Assembly: GCA_022822495.1 (NCBI GenBank)
Contig: JAJEBQ010000043.1
Location: 96,957-160,956, forward strand
Source: Paracoccaceae bacterium
Lineage (GTDB): Bacteria; Pseudomonadota; Alphaproteobacteria; Rhodobacterales; Rhodobacteraceae
Reading direction: 5' to 3'
Length of the DNA: 64,000 nt
A program made the translations under genes and the position numbers. Shown one piece after another: positions 1-8,400 of the stretch (its first letter is position 1; each line of letters opens with the position of its first letter). Under the pieces are notes generated by a model, which searched no databases, was not told where the DNA came from, and was given only the letters and a program-made list of their open reading frames with translations.

Positions 1-919
1 ATATCTCATCTTTGGCGACCAGTCCACGGATGCGATTATGGTCAATAACGCTGAGTGGTTGGACAATCTCAATTACATTGCCTTTCTAAGGGAGATTGGC
101 AAATATTTTTCGGTCAATAGGATGTTATCCTTTGAATCGGTCAAGTCCCGTCTTGACCGGGAACAATCCTTGTCATTTCTGGAATTCAACTACATGATTC
201 TTCAGGCTTATGATTTTCTTGAACTTGCGAAACGTTATTCATGTAAATTTCAAATGGGTGGTTCGGACCAATGGGGGAATATTCTCAATGGGGTTGATTT
301 AACCAGAAGAATCCTTAGCAAACAGGTCTTTGCTCTCACGTCCCCTTTATTGACAACCTCCGATGGGAAGAAAATGGGAAAGACCCAAAGTGGTGCTGTC
401 TGGTTAAATTCGGACTTGTACTCCCCTTATGACTTTTGGCAATATTGGCGTAATACCAGTGATCATGATGTGGGCAAGTTTCTTAAACTCTTTACCGAAT
501 TGGATATCACTGAGTGTGACCGACTTGGCTCGCTTGCGGGTTCAGAAATCAATGAAGCCAAAATTGTCCTGGCCAATGAGGTAACTACCTTGGCCCACGG
601 CCACATGGCTGCACAACGAGCTATGACAACTGCTCAGGAAGTATTTGTTGCAGGCTCTCATAGCCAAGGGCTCCCCACGTTGGATTTAACATCTGATAAC
701 TTGATAGATGGCAGGTTTCCACTCATCAAGGCTATGGTTGAACTGGGTTTGGTTTCATCTGGTAAGGAAGCCAGAAGGAACATGCTTGGAAATGGGGTAA
801 GGGTCAATGATCGTGTTGAAACGAATACGGCGAGATTTTTGACAGTTGAGGAATTAAAACGAGAAGTGAAAATTTCGGTTGGAAAAAAGCGTCATGCCAT
901 TGCTAAACTGTCGCAGTAA
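1..919 (+). CDS. tyrS: Tyrosyl-tRNA synthetase, 3' part (5' end outside window)
   Basis: This enzyme charges tRNA-Tyr with tyrosine in the cytoplasm. The frame is open from base 2, so the N-terminal Rossmann part with the HIGH-like motif lies upstream of the window and about 306 residues are visible. The tyrosine-binding stretch GGSDQWGN is present. The KMSKS-type loop reads KKMGKT, close to the KFGKT form of bacterial TyrRS. The last 70 or so residues look like the S4 RNA-binding domain ([19 protein letters not shown]). The gene ends 7 bases before the convergent DUF3179 gene. The family assignment is secure. The true start cannot be seen. Confidence 0.96.
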   Translation, partial: YLIFGDQSTDAIMVNNAEWLDNLNYIAFLREIGKYFSVNRMLSFESVKSRLDREQSLSFLEFNYMILQAYDFLELAKRYSCKFQMGGSDQWGNILNGVDLTRRILSKQVFALTSPLLTTSDGKKMGKTQSGAVWLNSDLYSPYDFWQYWRNTSDHDVGKFLKLFTELDITECDRLGSLAGSEINEAKIVLANEVTTLAHGHMAAQRAMTTAQEVFVAGSHSQGLPTLDLTSDNLIDGRFPLIKAMVELGLVSSGKEARRNMLGNGVRVNDRVETNTARFLTVEELKREVKISVGKKRHAIAKLSQ

Positions 920-926
920 ATCTTCA

Positions 927-1970
927 TTATCTGTCCAACAGGTCTCCCATCAGCCATTCTCCATCAGGATAAAATGCTTCGTAAGCAAAAGCAAACATGA
1001 GGTCGTGTGGTAAATCTTCTCCAGTTACCTGATCCTTTACCCTTACAGTACCAACATTAATTCCTTTCCCCACAGAAACGGTATCAAGTGGCGAAGCCTG
1101 ACCTCCTGTCCAGGTTAATGATACACCTCGCTCCTCAATCTTGCCCTCCAAAATCAATCTCTCAAGTGGCCAGGCCATTTGATCTACTTTGATAACCCTG
1201 GATAAAGGGCTTAATCCTTGTTGCTTGAATTCCTCGTTATATAGAAATGGTGAGTGTGAAAGTTCATACCCTTTGTAGGGATTTTGTCCATATGGGCGCC
1301 GAAAATCCGGTTGTGCCATGACCAGGCCACCAGTATCTTTGTTTCTCGTAACAAAATCCTGCCAGCTTTCTGTCCAACCTGCGAGCTGTTCCAAAGAATT
1401 CCCGGTATGGCTTCCAACTATTCCAACACCCAAGGCTTGTTGCCACCAGCTTTCGGTTTCTCGGTCATACATGACCATATCAGAATGTCGAAGCAACCCT
1501 GAAACACCAAAAGTAAGAGTTTGGCCGTTCACTTCTCGTGAGAAAAAGATACCGGAATTACACAAAGGACAATAGGTAATGGCAATGGTTTGATCACCAA
1601 TAGTATCATTGACAATTTCGTGCCAAAGGAGATATCGGATGGGATAAGCCCTTGGAAGATGATTATCCATCTCAATGGTCATCACCCCTTCGCGGGGTAA
1701 CAAGTCTATTTCTTCATCAAGTGATAAAAAAGAAGGATTGTCAATGGCCGGGATGCCATCTTTTGGAACACCCCCAGATTGGATTTCTTCGATAGGTACC
1801 GACGTTAATGAAAAATCAGTATTAGGCCAAAGATTTTTGAAAATACCCTCATCGGCTCTTACTTCCAGGGGCAAAAGAGGCAATGTAAGAACCAGGGCGA
1901 CAAATAACTTGAAGCTAAATTCTCTAAATGGAATTAGTAACTTAATCAATCTCCCCCCGTTCGTAGCCAT
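927..1970 (-). CDS. DUF3179-family exported protein
   Basis: This 347-residue protein has an N-terminal hydrophobic segment (about residues 20-38, ending near VRADEG) that looks like a signal peptide, so it is probably periplasmic. The middle carries the DUF3179 hallmark TYCPLCNSG (two cysteines near residues 134 and 137), followed by FGVSGLLRHSDMVMYD and a SWWQQ stretch. The family has no established biochemical role. The Cys pair and conserved polar residues suggest metal or redox binding, which is inference. It starts 9 bases after the cyclophilin stop on the same strand and probably shares its transcript. Confidence 0.85.
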   Translation of the reverse strand: MATNGGRLIKLLIPFREFSFKLFVALVLTLPLLPLEVRADEGIFKNLWPNTDFSLTSVPIEEIQSGGVPKDGIPAIDNPSFLSLDEEIDLLPREGVMTIEMDNHLPRAYPIRYLLWHEIVNDTIGDQTIAITYCPLCNSGIFFSREVNGQTLTFGVSGLLRHSDMVMYDRETESWWQQALGVGIVGSHTGNSLEQLAGWTESWQDFVTRNKDTGGLVMAQPDFRRPYGQNPYKGYELSHSPFLYNEEFKQQGLSPLSRVIKVDQMAWPLERLILEGKIEERGVSLTWTGGQASPLDTVSVGKGINVGTVRVKDQVTGEDLPHDLMFAFAYEAFYPDGEWLMGDLLDR

Positions 1971-1979
1971 TTAGCTTTT

Positions 1980-2555
1980 CTATAAATCTTCAATTCTTGC
2001 TTGCAAGATATAATCAGGATTATCGACAGCACCATTTGGTCCCTGTCCTCTCTTGATTGAATCTACCACTTCCTGACCGGTAATTACCCGCCCGAATACT
2101 GTGTACTGGCCATTAAGGAATGGTGCATCCTCAAACATTATGAAAAATTGCGAGTTGGCGGAATTCGGATCTTGTGCTCTGGCCATGCCAACAACCCCCT
2201 TACGAAAGGGAAGTGGTGAAAATTCTGCCGGCAAATTTGGCAATTCAGAACCTCCCATTCCTGCCTTTTGTAAGATCCCATTGTCAATGCGACCAAATTG
2301 TACATCACCTGTTTGAGCCATAAATCCCTCAATAACCCGGTGAAACGCAACATTGTCATAGTGACCATCTTTTGTCAAAGCGATAATTCTATCAACATGC
2401 AGGGGGGCGACTTCATGTAGGAGTTCTATTTTAATGGTTCCGGTATTTTCACCGGCAACTTCCAGTATCAGCACATCTCTTTCCTTTTCTGCCATAGCCA
2501 TTGTCGTTCCCAAAAAAAGGAAAGTTAAAACTAGTAGTATTTTCTTCATATTCAC
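1980..2555 (-). CDS. ppiA: Exported cyclophilin-type peptidyl-prolyl cis-trans isomerase
   Basis: This protein catalyses cis-trans isomerisation of prolyl bonds during folding. A signal peptide is visible at residues 1-22 (hydrophobic run followed by AMAEKER), so it should act in the periplasm. The cyclophilin core is complete, with FHRVIEGFMAQTGD, SANSQFFIMF and LNGQYTVFGRV containing the usual catalytic Arg, Phe and Gln positions. Its 191 residues are normal for an exported bacterial cyclophilin. It lies between coaD and the DUF3179 gene, all on the minus strand. The coaD-ppi association is familiar in alphaproteobacteria. Confidence 0.93.
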   Translation of the reverse strand: MNMKKILLVLTFLFLGTTMAMAEKERDVLILEVAGENTGTIKIELLHEVAPLHVDRIIALTKDGHYDNVAFHRVIEGFMAQTGDVQFGRIDNGILQKAGMGGSELPNLPAEFSPLPFRKGVVGMARAQDPNSANSQFFIMFEDAPFLNGQYTVFGRVITGQEVVDSIKRGQGPNGAVDNPDYILQARIEDL

Positions 2556-2652
2556 CTCGTAAACAAGAAATTAAGAATTTCTTGATTTAATCAAAATCAA
2601 ATTAAAGTGAAGTAGATTAGCGATGAATAAAGGGAAAAAGGTCTTACAAGTT

Positions 2653-3147
2653 TCACACTGAAAATTTTCTTTCGAGAGCTTTTTTTACATTAGGTGAAAC
2701 AAATTCTGAAATATCACCACCCAGCCGTGCAATCTCCTTGACCAGTTTGGAAGCAATGGCCTGTTTTCTGGCGTCTGCCATCATGAAAACGGTTTCTATG
2801 TTCTGTTCCAGTACTCTATTCATGCCAACCATCTGGAATTCATACTCAAAATCTGAAACAGCTCTCAAGCCCCTGATAATTATGCTGGCTCCAACTTCAC
2901 GAGCACAATCAACCAGCAGATTTTCAAAGGGATAAACAACCATTTCGAGTTCACTGCTTTTCTTCAGGTTGGCAATCTCCTGGTTAATAAGATCAACCCT
3001 TTCATCCAAGCTGAACAAAGGTTTCTTCTCTTGGTTAATGGCAACACCAATAACCAGTTTATCAACCAGGAAGGTTGATCTTCGAAAGATATCCAGATGC
3101 CCGAATGTAACAGGATCAAAGGTTCCAGCGTAAAGCCCGATTTTCAT
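2653..3147 (-). CDS. coaD: Phosphopantetheine adenylyltransferase
   Basis: CoaD transfers AMP from ATP to 4'-phosphopantetheine, giving dephospho-CoA in the penultimate step of coenzyme A synthesis. The 164-residue length is typical. The nucleotidyltransferase signature is at the N-terminus (AGTFDPVTFGHLD, with the T/HxGH motif as TFGH at residues 14-17). IIRGLRAVSDFEYE and the downstream ASKLVKEIA stretch match the CoaD substrate- and ATP-binding loops. It lies 35 bases after the CBS-domain gene and 97 bases before the cyclophilin gene on the same strand, so an operon is likely. Confidence 0.97.
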   Translation of the reverse strand: MKIGLYAGTFDPVTFGHLDIFRRSTFLVDKLVIGVAINQEKKPLFSLDERVDLINQEIANLKKSSELEMVVYPFENLLVDCAREVGASIIIRGLRAVSDFEYEFQMVGMNRVLEQNIETVFMMADARKQAIASKLVKEIARLGGDISEFVSPNVKKALERKFSV

Positions 3148-3182
3148 AAAATTGTCTTTCGATAAACTTGGGAAGCCATTTT

Positions 3183-3614
3183 CTAATGGCCGATATATTC
3201 CTCTAGCGCCTGTTTCTCCATATTGAGTTCACCCAAACGGGCCTTGACAACATCACCGATGGAAATCAATCCCAACATTTTGCCATTCTTTAAGACGGGT
3301 ATATGACGAAAACGCCCCAGGGTCATCTTGTTCAATACATCAAAGGCTGTTTCCTCAGGGTCACAAGTAACAACTTTTTTACTCATCAGGTCCTTGACTG
3401 ACACATTCAAACTATTGACACCTTTGACTCCAATCTCTCGAACAATATCCCGCTCCGAAATAATACCTACCAGATCACCACCCTCATTGAACACCACTAG
3501 GGCCCCAATTCTATTCTTTGACAACAGGTTTGTTGCAGTGAGTATTTCATCGTTGGGACCAACGGAAATAATATTGTGATTATTTTTACCCTTAAGAATT
3601 TGGCTTACCAGCAT
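3183..3614 (-). CDS. Tandem CBS-domain protein
   Basis: This 143-residue protein consists almost entirely of two CBS domains, roughly residues 8-65 and 77-130. Typical pieces are GALVVFNEGGDLVGIISERDIVREI in the first and GRFRHIPVLKNGKMLGLISIGDVV in the second. CBS pairs bind adenosyl ligands such as AMP or ATP and usually regulate a partner protein. No partner domain is fused here, so the target is unknown. It appears to be the first gene of the minus-strand run CBS, coaD, ppiA, DUF3179. Confidence 0.9.
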   Translation of the reverse strand: MLVSQILKGKNNHNIISVGPNDEILTATNLLSKNRIGALVVFNEGGDLVGIISERDIVREIGVKGVNSLNVSVKDLMSKKVVTCDPEETAFDVLNKMTLGRFRHIPVLKNGKMLGLISIGDVVKARLGELNMEKQALEEYIGH

Positions 3615-3897
3615 CGTAGCAGTCCTTTCGTTTTGGTTTTAATTTCGATTAGAAACCTCTTTTTGATTATCCGTATTTTCCAGAAAATTTCACCTAAATT
3701 TTGAATTTTTGTAACTACTCAGGTAGTCTCAGTGTAGATTAATGAAGGCGTATCTGCTGGGCAAGATTATTTTTTAGGTTAGGTCTCGGGTAACGGCACC
3801 GAGGAATCAAGCCGAGGCAATAAATCACCGGTTTTAGTTCCCAGGGTCTCAAGAGCATCCCCCCCTGTTTCCTGGCGGTTTCAAGCACACTTCTTAG
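3615..3897. other. Intergenic region upstream of the CBS gene
   Basis: The first 100 bases or so are AT-rich and presumably hold the promoter of the CBS-coaD run on the minus strand. The rest (about 3780-3897) is richer in G and C, has stops in all frames and contains a C6 run. No gene is visible. It looks like debris attached to the transposase remnant that follows. Confidence 0.4.
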
Positions 3898-4101
3898 AAC
3901 CGCGAATCCCGTGCATCTTCTTTGGTTCTAAAACTCCCAGAGAGTTTTCGTACGATCAACGGAGCTCATTGTTTTGCGACGTTGCGGAGGATCTTACAAA
4001 CGGCACGTAAATTTGGGTGGAATGCCTTGGAAACGCTGGAAGCTAATGCAAGTGAGTTGCGGGCAAAACTTAACCAAACAGGCCCACTTCCAGATACGTA
4101 A
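3898..4101 (+). pseudogene. IS66-type transposase C-terminal remnant
   Basis: One frame, bounded by stops and with no start codon, reads ...SFRTINGAHCFATLRR then ILQTARKFGWNALETLEA and ends at a TAA at 4099-4101. The phrase TARK-GWN-LETL closely resembles the extreme C-terminus of IS66-family transposases. Everything upstream of it is missing, so this is a solo tail of a deleted element. The assignment is from motif memory and is moderately sure. It lies beside the convergent DUF4143 ATPase. Confidence 0.5.
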
Positions 4102-4163
4102 CCAGGCCGAGGATATTGGTGTATTAATAAAACCCCTAACCAACATTAAACTTGCTCAACTAA

Positions 4164-5372
4164 TCACACTTTAATAATCCTCTTGCGAGACGACCTGAGT
4201 AGGTACCTTCTTATTTCCATTATGAAATTTGAAAGTGACAAAATGGTTGTATCTTTGTTTGCAGGAAATTTCTCTTCACCGGGGTAAATCACAAATTTCT
4301 TTTTTACCTTCAAATCTTCACACGCAATATGAAAACCCTTTTCGAGCTTTGGTGTACGGCCAGCCTTGATTTCTATTGCCCAAAATTCACCTGATCCAAA
4401 ATCCAGGAGTAAATCAATTTCAGCACCTGCGGAAGTTCTATAGAAGTAAGGATTAACCTCATACGGGAGTGTTGACATGATATTCTCAATAACAAACCCT
4501 TCCCAGGATTTGCCCAGTATAGGATGGCCTAGCAAGGTTTCATAATTGGGTATTCGCAAAAGGGAATGAACTATCCCACTGTCTCTGATATAAGTTCGGG
4601 GTGATTTAACGAGTCTTTTCTTAACATTCCCGTACCAAGGTTCAAGTCTGCGGACCAGTAACAAGTCAACCATAAGGTCCAGATATCTGCTAACCGTGAT
4701 TCCCTTGACTCCCAAAGCGCTTGCCAGTTTTGAGGCGTTGAATAATTCTCCTTGTGAATGGGCTAACATCGTCCAAAAACGTAGGAGAGTAGTTGCCGGA
4801 ATACGAGGCCCCATTTGAGGAATATCTCGTTCAAGGTATGTACGAATAAAATTTTGCCGCCAAGCATGGCTGACTTGATCACTTGTAGCTGCGAAGCTGT
4901 CTGGGAAACCACCACGCACCCACAATTTTATAAGTGATCTACCCTCTGGCTGTTCGATTTCAAAAGGATTAAGTCCCGCCAGTTCAGTATAGTGAATGCG
5001 ACCTGCAAGACTCTCAGAACTCTGTTTGAGTAATTCACTTGATGCAGAACCCAAAACAAGAAAAAAACCATTGCCACTCCTTTCCCGTCTTCTGGTGTCA
5101 ATTATACCCCGCAATGACATAAACAAATTTGGGTAGTGTTGAATTTCATCTAGAATTACCAGTTTATCTTTATGGAGCTGTAAATAATGGGCCGGGTCAT
5201 TCAGTTTTTGAATGTCTTCTGGATTTTCAAGATCAAGATACATTGATGGTTGATATTTTGCGATTTCCAGGGCAAGAGTTGTCTTGCCGATTTGACGTGG
5301 TCCAAGAATGGCAACCGTAGAATTTTGGCTAAGGTTTCGTCTAATTGTTTGTTTGAGTTCTCTTATATACAT
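4164..5372 (-). CDS. AAA ATPase with C-terminal DUF4143 domain
   Basis: This 402-residue protein is of the AAA_14 plus DUF4143 type. Walker A is GPRQIGKT (residues 24-31), Walker B is LVILDEIQ (71-78), and a sensor-like LGSASSELL follows. The C-terminal half has the DUF4143 layout, with a winged-helix-like part around ASKLASALGVKGITVSRYL and a nuclease-like fold around EIDLLLDF and AIEIKAG (Asp and Glu-x-Lys). The family is widespread, mobile and of unknown function. It stands alone between IS66 remnants, consistent with transfer. Its promoter region carries a repeated motif (see 5425-5522). The start lies just inside that AT-rich region. Confidence 0.9.
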   Translation of the reverse strand: MYIRELKQTIRRNLSQNSTVAILGPRQIGKTTLALEIAKYQPSMYLDLENPEDIQKLNDPAHYLQLHKDKLVILDEIQHYPNLFMSLRGIIDTRRRERSGNGFFLVLGSASSELLKQSSESLAGRIHYTELAGLNPFEIEQPEGRSLIKLWVRGGFPDSFAATSDQVSHAWRQNFIRTYLERDIPQMGPRIPATTLLRFWTMLAHSQGELFNASKLASALGVKGITVSRYLDLMVDLLLVRRLEPWYGNVKKRLVKSPRTYIRDSGIVHSLLRIPNYETLLGHPILGKSWEGFVIENIMSTLPYEVNPYFYRTSAGAEIDLLLDFGSGEFWAIEIKAGRTPKLEKGFHIACEDLKVKKKFVIYPGEEKFPANKDTTILSLSNFIMEIRRYLLRSSRKRIIKV

Positions 5373-5420
5373 CCATGTAATATTAATATTGTATCTTACA
5401 TTTACAAGGTAAATTTACAA

Positions 5421-5522
5421 TCTTGCGGTGAATATAAACCTAATCACCGCATATTTTGCAGCGAATTAACTTGTTTCTGTGGTGAACAACTCCTATATTT
5501 CCATTAAAATATGCGGTGATTA
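5421..5522. promoter_or_regulatory. GCGGTGA motif array and 17-bp inverted repeat before the ATPase
   Basis: Four copies of a G(C/T)GGTGA core occur within about 95 bases upstream of the DUF4143 ATPase: plus strand at 5425-5431, 5479-5485 (as GTGGTGA) and 5513-5519, and minus strand at 5444-5450. The second and fourth belong to a perfect 17-bp inverted repeat (5441-5457 and 5506-5522, core AATCACCGCATATTTT and its complement) with a 48-base spacer. This suggests a specific DNA-binding target, perhaps of the ATPase itself, or element ends. The repeat is seen directly. Its function is inferred. Confidence 0.6.
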
Positions 5523-5877
5523 ATATGTGGATTCATGAGCATCAAAATTGGCCAAATTTCACATGAGACTCCGATGTTATCCTATCCAAGCGTGCTGGCG
5601 TACGTATACTTGGCAAAATGGAAAGTCTCGGCTTTGAACTTAAGAGCGAGGCTAGTGTTATTTCTCACAATAAATCGTCACGTAACCCCGGGTTTTTATC
5701 ACATTAATTCAACGCCGATGTGCTGATAAGTTGAATTCATTTGAGAATTATCCTCTTTCCTTTCCAAGCAGTCTCTTTTTCCAAGCAGCAAAGTCCCCGG
5801 AGAGAGCAGTCATCCTTTCTGTCACGAGGAGGGCACCCGGGTTTGTCTTCCCGGATGCCCATGTGGTATTGTGCCTA
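5523..5877. other. Gap with decayed sequence between ATPase promoter and IS66 remnant
   Basis: No intact gene is seen. One plus-strand frame from about 5590 to 5706 reads like real protein (KRAGVRILGKMESLGFELKS, followed by VISHNKSSRNPGF and a stop), but it has no start or recognisable domain. The part after about 5745 may be further decayed IS66 transposase on the minus strand, since GC content rises there, but I could not match it to the family. Confidence 0.3.
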
Positions 5878-6328
5878 TTACAACACAAAACACGATACCG
5901 GATGGAACAATGCACATCCACGACAAGACACACCTTTCCATCCGTGCTTACATGAAACAATCGGGGTGGCAGAATGCAAGGTTAAAAACCTGACCGACAT
6001 CCCGTCGTCCAGAGTATGGCCGCAATAGGCACGCATGGGGGACATGGCCCTCAACATGGTCGGGCTTCTCCGAACGGAGCCGCGTTGACCCTTTGTGACC
6101 CTTCTGTCCACCGGGCTTGCGTCCCTTCACATGGGTGCGTTTCGGTGCCAGGGGTTTCGTCACCCCGTCACTTAACGGAGGCGAACTACTGTTGGTGCTG
6201 TTCAGGCCAAGACGACGTTCCAATTCGGAGATCAACGCCGCCTGCCTCGCTACGGTGCCCTCCAATTCCCGTATCCTCACATCCCTCGTAGGAAAAAAGG
6301 AAAACGTAACGTCATCGGTCTGGATCAA
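5878..6328 (-). pseudogene. IS66-family transposase N-terminal remnant, frameshifted
   Basis: Reading leftwards from 6328, the product carries the IS66 N-terminal pattern: a helical start (IRELEGTVARQAALISELER), then LGLNSTNSSSPPLSDG, KGRKPGGQKGHKGSTRL and HVPHAC. These are the leucine-zipper-like and KRKPGGQKGH elements of the family. Just after the cysteine the reading continues in another frame (AYCGHTLDDG...), so there is at least one frameshift within the zinc-binding part. The catalytic DDE region is not recognisable. It is GC-richer than the flanking genes. It is a dead element, on the opposite strand to the C-terminal scrap at 3898-4101, so the two are not halves of one collinear copy. 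Confidence 0.72.
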
Positions 6329-6858
6329 AAACCACTGCTACCAAATTATTTGCCTCAAGGGCATGTGTTGGACTTGCGGACTGTGCCGTCTTGTCATGGC
6401 CAACAGGACTTGACTTTCAGAATGTCAACAGGAACAATCCAATCCTTCAGATTATTGAAAATATTGAGCACCTGAATAGTTACGAATTTTTATATTCGCA
6501 GCAAATGGTTCGTATTTTCAATTGCAACCAAAGAACTTCTATACAAACTGAGTAATGAGTTGCAGGGATTTGGATAAACAAAATACGCGTTAGCATCATT
6601 GATTTCAGAAGACTGACTCCTCGGCTATTGGAATTGTTTGGAGAATTATATTACGCGACAATCTGCAAGCAAATCATGCCAAGCAACATGGAGTTGTTCA
6701 AGCACGCAGTTTTTGTAACTTCCTTAACAAAAAAGCACCACTTCTAGATTGATGGTACTTCAACTATATTCTAGATTGATTTATTTTACATTGCAGAATA
6801 TCAAGTTCTCTTGTAACCATTTACCAAACCTTCTATTCGTACAACTTAAGGGGTTTCA
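6329..6858. promoter_or_regulatory. Long leader region before mmsA, with a 12-bp direct repeat
   Basis: No gene is visible in these 530 bases. The last 120 bases are AT-rich and must hold the promoter of the mmsA run. Two identical 12-bp copies of TTCTAGATTGAT lie at 6742-6753 and 6769-6780, with start points 27 bases apart, a layout that could serve as a regulator site. A ribosome-binding site AAGGGG lies just before the mmsA ATG. Confidence 0.45.
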
Positions 6859-8358
6859 ATGAAAGAATTACACCACTTTATTAACGGCAAAAAAGTGCAA
6901 GGGCAGTCCGGTCACTTCGGCAATGTGTATAATCCTGCAACCGGTGAAATACAGGCCAAGGTTCCTTATGCTTCAATTGACGAAATGAATATGGCAGTTG
7001 TAGGTGCTGTCAAAGCACAGAAATCTTGGTCTTCAATCAATCCCCAAAAAAGAGGAAGGGTCATGATGGAGTTCGTAAGGCTGCTCCATCAAAACATGGA
7101 GCCTCTTGCCGAAGCACTTTCTCGAGAGCATGGCAAAACTATTCCTGACGCGAGGGGAGATATTCAACGCGGCTTGGAAGTAGTGGAGTTCTGCATCGGC
7201 GCCCCTCACCTTCTCAAAGGAGAATATACAGATAGTGCCGGGGGTGGGATTGATATGTATTCTATGCGGCAACCACTAGGTGTTGTCGCAGGCATAACTC
7301 CCTTCAATTTCCCTGCCATGATTCCGATGTGGAAATTTGCACCTGCCATAGCTTGTGGCAATGCTTTTATCCTGAAACCATCCGAAAGAGATCCATCAGT
7401 ACCACTGATGCTGGCTGAATTAATGATTGAAGCTGGCCTCCCTGAAGGGGTATTACAGGTCGTGAATGGTGACAAGGTCGCAGTTGATACAATTCTTAAT
7501 CATCCTGAAATAAAAGCCGTTGGATTCGTTGGTTCGACACCTATCGCAGAGTATATTTACACCAACGCAAGCAAATTTGGCAAACGAGTACAGTGCTTTG
7601 GTGGAGCTAAAAACCATATGATTGTCATGCCTGATGCGGATTTGGATCAAGCTGCTGATGCCTTGGTTGGATCTGGCTATGGCGCTGCTGGTGAAAGGTG
7701 TATGGCCATTTCTGTAGCTGTCCCTGTTGGTGAGAGCACTGCTGATAAGCTCATTGCAAAACTTATACCTAAAATCGAAACCTTGAAGGTTGGACCCTAT
7801 ACGGCTGGTGAGGATATGGATTTTGGACCGTTGGTTACCAAGGATGCCCAGCAAAGAGTTTTGGGTTTGGTACAATCAGGAATTGATCAGGGTGCTGACC
7901 TCGTCGTTGACGGCAGAGACTTCCAACTTCAAGGATATGAAGACGGTTTTTTTGTGGGGCCGCATTTATTTGACAGGGTTACACCAGATATGGACATTTA
8001 CAAAGAGGAAATTTTTGGACCTGTATTATCATCTGTAAGAGCTCAAACCTACGAAGAGGCACTCAACCTGACCAAGCAGAACCCATACGGCAACGGCACT
8101 GCCATCTTTACCCGGGATGGTGACACCGCTCGTGATTTTGCACACAGTGTAAATATCGGGATGGTTGGAATCAATGTACCCATTCCCGTACCCCTCGCCT
8201 ACCATACCTTTGGCGGTTGGAAAAAATCAGGTTTTGGGGATCTCAATCAGCATGGCCCAGACGCTTTTCGTTTCTACACAAGAACAAAAACGGTTACTTC
8301 CAGATGGCCTAGTGGGATTAAGGAAGGGGCAATTCTCAATTTTCCAACTATAAACTAG
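6859..8358 (+). CDS. mmsA: Methylmalonate-semialdehyde dehydrogenase (CoA-acylating)
   Basis: MmsA oxidises methylmalonate semialdehyde (and malonate semialdehyde) with NAD+ and CoA to propionyl-CoA (or acetyl-CoA), the last step of valine degradation. The 499-residue length fits the family. The aldehyde dehydrogenase signatures are present: ITPFNFPAMIPMW, FVGSTPIAEYIY, and the catalytic cysteine in GAAGERCMA (Cys281). The MmsA-type ending VPLAYHTFGGWKKSGFGDL separates it from ordinary aldehyde dehydrogenases. It is the first gene of mmsA, acyl-CoA dehydrogenase, HIBA-CoA hydrolase, mmsB. Confidence 0.96.
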   Translation: MKELHHFINGKKVQGQSGHFGNVYNPATGEIQAKVPYASIDEMNMAVVGAVKAQKSWSSINPQKRGRVMMEFVRLLHQNMEPLAEALSREHGKTIPDARGDIQRGLEVVEFCIGAPHLLKGEYTDSAGGGIDMYSMRQPLGVVAGITPFNFPAMIPMWKFAPAIACGNAFILKPSERDPSVPLMLAELMIEAGLPEGVLQVVNGDKVAVDTILNHPEIKAVGFVGSTPIAEYIYTNASKFGKRVQCFGGAKNHMIVMPDADLDQAADALVGSGYGAAGERCMAISVAVPVGESTADKLIAKLIPKIETLKVGPYTAGEDMDFGPLVTKDAQQRVLGLVQSGIDQGADLVVDGRDFQLQGYEDGFFVGPHLFDRVTPDMDIYKEEIFGPVLSSVRAQTYEEALNLTKQNPYGNGTAIFTRDGDTARDFAHSVNIGMVGINVPIPVPLAYHTFGGWKKSGFGDLNQHGPDAFRFYTRTKTVTSRWPSGIKEGAILNFPTIN

Positions 8359-8400
8359 ACTAGGTTATCACCAAAGTACGAGCATTTTCCCAATACTGTT

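Noticed and set aside
3974..4174. 66-codon plus-strand frame
   Set aside because: A different frame over the same bases matches the IS66 transposase C-terminus, so this one is a shadow.
3898..6328. One IS66 element interrupted by the DUF4143 ATPase
   Set aside because: The C-terminal remnant is on the plus strand and the N-terminal remnant on the minus strand, so they cannot be halves of one collinear transposase gene without an inversion.
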